Of a stretch of 39,949 bases of DNA, positions 35,779 to 39,949 are shown one piece after another. The translations under genes and the position numbers were made by a program. Source of the stretch: Clostridiales bacterium (GTDB taxonomy: Bacteria > Bacillota > Clostridia > Oscillospirales > CAG-272); the NCBI GenBank assembly GCA_024693345.1, contig JAILLB010000064.1, positions 1-39,949 on the forward strand, in the 5' to 3' direction. The first letter of the stretch is position 1, and each line of letters starts with the position of its first letter. The notes beneath the pieces are model-generated. The model saw only the letters and a list, made by a program, of their open reading frames with translations, made no database searches and was not told the origin of the DNA.

Positions 35779-38049
35779 ATGAAAAAACTTTTAGCTTTAG
35801 TCATTAGCATTATTCTAGTCGTATCCCTTTTGTCATCATGTACAATAACTACTCCGGATGATAAAGGTTTGGATCAGGCATACGAATATGTGCTCACAAT
35901 GTACAAAGACAAACCGGTCGTAACTCCTTCAGACTACGATGTTATTGCAGTTGTTACGATTGATGGTGAAGCATTCCAGGTAAAATGGGAAGTTAATGTC
36001 ACCAAGGGAAGTGCTGACAGCGTTAAAGTTGTTCCGAATGAAAATGGAAAAACAGCTAAGATCGATGTCAACGAAAAAACAACAACAGAAATTGAGTATG
36101 AACTCAAGTTCACAGTTGAAAAGAACGGAAACAGCGCTTCAGCAGGATTCAATCACACTGTTCCGGAATACAAAGTGTATTCATGGCAGCAGTATGTTGA
36201 CGCTAAAGAAGATGAGACTCTGACTGTAAGAGGTATAGTAACAGGTATTATTGCAAAGTCTCTCGGAGATAGCTACAACTGCTTGTATTTCGAAGATAAT
36301 GACGGCGGTTATTATGCATACGGAATGACAGACGACCCGGTAGAGGGCGGCGTAAAAATCGGTGATGAAGTTTACGTAACAGGTAAGAGAACAACATACA
36401 GCGGAACATGGGAAATCAAAGAAGCAACATTTGAAATCGTAAGTTCAGGAAACACTGTAACTCCTCGTGACCTCACAGAAGTATATGCAAATGCATCATC
36501 ACTTAAAGATGAAGCACTTGCTTCATTACAGAGTTCATTAGTTACAGTCAAAGGTGTAGAAATCACAGGACAGGACACTGGCAGTGGTTATTACAAGTTC
36601 AAACTCGGCAAACTTGAATCCTATGTAAGAATTTCTTCTTCAGTATGTCCTCTTAACGCAGATGAGACAAGTGCTTTCATCGAAGGACACACAACTCACT
36701 TTGGTTATATAGCTGATGTAACAGGCGTTGTTTGCGTATACGACGGCGCTTTCTATATCACTCCTGTTGATGTTGCTGCAATCCAGTACAAGGAACTTCC
36801 CGAGAAGAGCGATGCTGAAAAGGTTGCTCTCGAAGTTGACCAGATTAAGTTCCCGAATTCAGTTTCAGAAGAAACAACATTCACTCTCAACCCGACAGGT
36901 TCAACATACACAGACGTTGTAATTGAATGGTCAGTTGAAGGCGAATGCGCTAAGATTGAAAACGGCGTTCTCACAATTTCTATCCCTGACAATGATGCAG
37001 TTGTTACAGTTAAAGCTGTAGTTAAAGCAGGTGAAACAGCTGAAGTACTCGAATTCACAATCAACGTTGTTGCTACAGAACTTTCATACAAGCAGATTGT
37101 TGAACTCGCTTATGCTCTCGGAACAAATGAAAAACTCGATGGCACATACAGACTCTTCGGTGAAGTTATTTCAATCGATACAGCATACTCAGAGCAGTAT
37201 GGCAACATCACTGTTACAATCGTCGTTGACGGAATGACCGAAAAACCGATTCAGTGCTACAGACTTAAAGGCGAAGGCGCTGAAGACATCAAAGTCGGTG
37301 ACCAAATCACAGTTGAAGGTACACTCAAGAACTACACAAAGAATGAAAATGTCACAATCGAATTTGATGCAGGATGCAAACTGCTCGGATTTGAAGAGAT
37401 TCCGGATCAGTCAAAGACACTCACAGCTGCTTATGGATTGGCAACAGGTGAGAAGATGACTTCTCCTTCAATTCTTACAGGTGTTATCAAATCAATCGAC
37501 ACAGCATACTCAGAGCAGTATGAAAACATCACCGTAACAATCGTATGCCCGGGATATGATGAATATCCGATCATGTGCTACAGACTTAAAGGTGAGGGTG
37601 CTTCACTTCTCGCAGTAGGCGACAAGATCACAGTATTCGGATTCATCAAGAACTACACAAAGAACGATGTTGTTACAATCGAATTTGATGCAGGATGCGT
37701 TCTCGTTCCGAATTCCAAGTACAATCAGGTTAAGACAGTAATGGCTGCATACAAACTTGCAGGCGGTAAGTCTCTTGCTGAAGAATCAGCACTTGAAGGT
37801 GTAATCGTAAGCATTGACACAGAATACTCAACACAGTATGAAAACATCACCGTAACAATCGTTGTTGCTGGTTTGACCGATTATCCGATCCAGTGCTTCA
37901 GACTTAAAGGTGAAGGCGCAGCTGATCTTAAAGTCGGCGACGAAATTTATGTCAAAGGTACACTTAAGAACTACGTTAAGAACGAAGTTTCTACAATTGA
38001 ATTTGACGCAGGTTGCGTTCTTGTTGGAGTTGTAGTACCTCTTCCGTAA
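35779..38049 (+). CDS. Secreted lipoprotein with Ig-like and OB-fold-like domains including three C-terminal tandem repeats
   Basis: Lipobox LLSSCT; 'LTVRGIVTGIIAK...GDEVYVTGKRT'; three repeats of 'I-x-SIDTxYSxQYxNITVTIV...YRLKGEGA...VGD-x-I-x-V-x-G...NYxKN-x-x-x-TIEFDAGC'. Confidence 0.72.
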   Translation: MKKLLALVISIILVVSLLSSCTITTPDDKGLDQAYEYVLTMYKDKPVVTPSDYDVIAVVTIDGEAFQVKWEVNVTKGSADSVKVVPNENGKTAKIDVNEKTTTEIEYELKFTVEKNGNSASAGFNHTVPEYKVYSWQQYVDAKEDETLTVRGIVTGIIAKSLGDSYNCLYFEDNDGGYYAYGMTDDPVEGGVKIGDEVYVTGKRTTYSGTWEIKEATFEIVSSGNTVTPRDLTEVYANASSLKDEALASLQSSLVTVKGVEITGQDTGSGYYKFKLGKLESYVRISSSVCPLNADETSAFIEGHTTHFGYIADVTGVVCVYDGAFYITPVDVAAIQYKELPEKSDAEKVALEVDQIKFPNSVSEETTFTLNPTGSTYTDVVIEWSVEGECAKIENGVLTISIPDNDAVVTVKAVVKAGETAEVLEFTINVVATELSYKQIVELAYALGTNEKLDGTYRLFGEVISIDTAYSEQYGNITVTIVVDGMTEKPIQCYRLKGEGAEDIKVGDQITVEGTLKNYTKNENVTIEFDAGCKLLGFEEIPDQSKTLTAAYGLATGEKMTSPSILTGVIKSIDTAYSEQYENITVTIVCPGYDEYPIMCYRLKGEGASLLAVGDKITVFGFIKNYTKNDVVTIEFDAGCVLVPNSKYNQVKTVMAAYKLAGGKSLAEESALEGVIVSIDTEYSTQYENITVTIVVAGLTDYPIQCFRLKGEGAADLKVGDEIYVKGTLKNYVKNEVSTIEFDAGCVLVGVVVPLP
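37084..38022 (+). repeat. Three tandem OB-fold-like domain repeats inside the lipoprotein gene
   Basis: Units begin near 37084, 37411 and 37729; 22-nt identity between units 1 and 2 (37180-37201 / 37501-37522) and 29-nt identity between units 2 and 3 (37516-37544 / 37834-37862). Confidence 0.85.
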
Positions 38050-38084
38050 TCAGAACTCAGAAGTTAACAATTAACACGTAAATG

Positions 38085-38118
38085 TTATGTCCACGGGACA
38101 GTTGTTCCGTGGACATAA
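38085..38118 (+). repeat. Long intergenic hairpin
   Basis: TTATGTCCACGGGAC-AGTT-GTTCCGTGGACATAA; 15-bp RNA stem with one G-U; no U tract. Confidence 0.8.
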
Positions 38119-38138
38119 TAGAATTAATCGAGGTTTTT

Positions 38139-39791
38139 ATGAGAAAATTTATCTCAGCTTTGTTGTCAATAATCATGTGTCTTGTCCTGATGGCAGGTCT
38201 AGTGGTTGAAGGACTTCACTATGGAATAAAAAATACCGTGCGTGAAACGGCCAGCAAGGGTTCCTGCATGTCCGAATTGCCATCTGTAAAGGCGGATCCC
38301 AAAACGACTGAGGATTCAGCTGGTTATCAGGCCATGACCCTGTTAAGAGCAGAGAAGGAAGATACTGACATAATCAATAAAGTTTCTCTTGTCCTTAACG
38401 ATACCACGTTTACTCTCATAGGAAGCGCAATCTGCGATGCTCTTGACGAATGCGGTGTCAGCTATAAGCGTTCCGATATCATGGGAATCATGAGCGATGT
38501 GAAGTATTCGGAGGCAGTAAACAACATATTGTTTGAAGTTGCTGTCAGAATTGTAAACAGGGATGAAGAATCAAACAATAAGAAGTATCCGACTGGTGAA
38601 ATAATTGAAGTAATCGAGAATCATAAAGATGAAGTCGAGAGTTTCTTTGGATTTGAATTTCAAAAGTTCAACATCGATGTCACCCAGGATTTGCTGGATC
38701 AAATTGCAAAGCGCTGTTCGGACAAAGTGAAAACAAAGATAACGCTCAGTATTGAAGACAATTATGTTTTCACTCATCTTATAGAGGCTATTATTGGCGC
38801 ATTCAGAGATGTAATTGACACATATATAACCAATTATCTCAACAGTATCCAGTATTATCTGTCAAAGTTTATCTGCGAGATGCTCGATCAGAGCGGACTG
38901 GAGTATTCTCCCGACACCGTTGACAAGATTTCATACGATATAGTCAATTCAGATGAAATGGTCGATGTCGTTTACGATGCTCTGGCAAGAGTTGCCGAAC
39001 TTGTCACATCAGGAAAAACAAGCGGTTATGCAGATGAAATCTGCAAAGTGATAGACAGGCATGCTGGAACAATCAACAGATTTATAAGAGAAGAACTTGA
39101 AAAATTTGACATTAGAATTACAGGGGACGATTCCGAAAAGATTGCAAAATGGTACCAGGAATCCACCGGTTCAACTGAAAGACTTGACCCTGACAGTCCT
39201 ACATTTTTCACCGACATTCTTAAAGGCTATGTCATTGTTTATGCTGATACGATAGATTATGCTCTCAGCGGAAGCCAGCAGGTATTTGACGAACTCGAAA
39301 AGTATGTGCCAATTGAACTTGTTGAAGTACTTGCATATATACTGCCCGAAGAGAACATGACAATACTCAGGATAGGATACATATCCGGAGTTGCCGCATC
39401 GTCACTGTTCATTCTTGCTGTAGCAGTTCCGCATTTTCGCGTGCTTAAGTCACTCGGTGTATCCGGAATTGTGAGCGGTCTTTTCGCCGCTTCGATTGGC
39501 GGGATCGGATATCTAGCAGGACTGTTTTTACGACAAGTGGATGTTGATGTTGTAAAGATGCTTGTTGCAGTAATTGCAAAACAGGAATTAACCCTTGGAT
39601 TGATTGCGTTTGGATCAGGTCTTGTTTTGATGATAACTCATGCTATAGTTGCTTCTTCAGTGGCAAAAGCCGCATCTACAGGTGCAGCAACAGTGGCTGC
39701 ATCACAGGCGACAGCTCCATCCTCTGCTTCTGAACCTGCATCGGAGGCTCAAAGCGAACAGCCTTCTAAGCGTCAACTACTCGGTGATTGA
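38139..39791 (+). CDS. Membrane protein of unknown function with duplicated extracytoplasmic helical domain and Ala/Ser-rich tail
   Basis: N-terminal hydrophobic helix, two similar ~100-aa ectodomain segments, C-terminal TM cluster, tail SVAKAASTGAATVAASQATAPSSASEPASEAQSEQ. Confidence 0.7.
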   Translation: MRKFISALLSIIMCLVLMAGLVVEGLHYGIKNTVRETASKGSCMSELPSVKADPKTTEDSAGYQAMTLLRAEKEDTDIINKVSLVLNDTTFTLIGSAICDALDECGVSYKRSDIMGIMSDVKYSEAVNNILFEVAVRIVNRDEESNNKKYPTGEIIEVIENHKDEVESFFGFEFQKFNIDVTQDLLDQIAKRCSDKVKTKITLSIEDNYVFTHLIEAIIGAFRDVIDTYITNYLNSIQYYLSKFICEMLDQSGLEYSPDTVDKISYDIVNSDEMVDVVYDALARVAELVTSGKTSGYADEICKVIDRHAGTINRFIREELEKFDIRITGDDSEKIAKWYQESTGSTERLDPDSPTFFTDILKGYVIVYADTIDYALSGSQQVFDELEKYVPIELVEVLAYILPEENMTILRIGYISGVAASSLFILAVAVPHFRVLKSLGVSGIVSGLFAASIGGIGYLAGLFLRQVDVDVVKMLVAVIAKQELTLGLIAFGSGLVLMITHAIVASSVAKAASTGAATVAASQATAPSSASEPASEAQSEQPSKRQLLGD

Positions 39792-39949
39792 ATCGCCGAG
39801 CATGGGAAAAAAGCCATGCGAAGTGATTAAAGTGGTTGAGTAGGCTATGAGAAAGGTCTCTGTAACATGAGAAACCGCTCAAATGTTATATGTGTCAAAG
39901 TCCCTGTATATGCTTCTCCAGTATACAGCGGGATGACTGTCTTTAAACA

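Noticed and set aside
37084-38022. Repeats considered as a CRISPR-like or satellite array
   Set aside because: Repeat period is about 318-327 nt, in frame and coding; these are protein domain duplications.

Overview
The window reads as a low-GC, Gram-positive (Clostridia-like) chromosomal segment with standard stop usage and clear Shine-Dalgarno sites. This taxonomic call is an inference from gene families and composition. From left to right: (1) a GH2 beta-galactosidase 3' end, a metallophosphoesterase, uridine kinase and a PhnP-like MBL hydrolase; (2) a hicAB toxin-antitoxin locus whose toxin gene carries an in-frame TAG; (3) a minus-strand GH3 glycosidase and HAD phosphatase; (4) an RpiB-family isomerase and a MacB/FtsX-type ABC fusion protein; (5) a complete, overlapping histidine operon (hisC-B-Z-G-D-H-A-F-I-E-K) with a strong promoter and a four-half-site dyad just downstream; (6) a tight minus-strand run of an APH-like kinase, a group-B-like [FeFe] hydrogenase, a NifS-like cysteine desulfurase, a sialidase-like BNR protein and a membrane-anchored beta-helix protein; (7) an anchored M6 metalloprotease and a convergent DUF4143-type ATPase; (8) a roughly 10.7 kb plus-strand operon of an RDD protein, a complete CUT1-type ABC importer, a secreted SNase-like lipoprotein, an OB-fold-repeat lipoprotein and a novel membrane protein with a duplicated ectodomain. 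Block 8 is the best candidate for an under-described system. I read it as a surface nuclease plus ABC importer for nucleic-acid scavenging, resembling the nuclease/ABC linkage known in mycoplasmas. No CRISPR array, tRNA, rRNA, IS element or prophage was seen.
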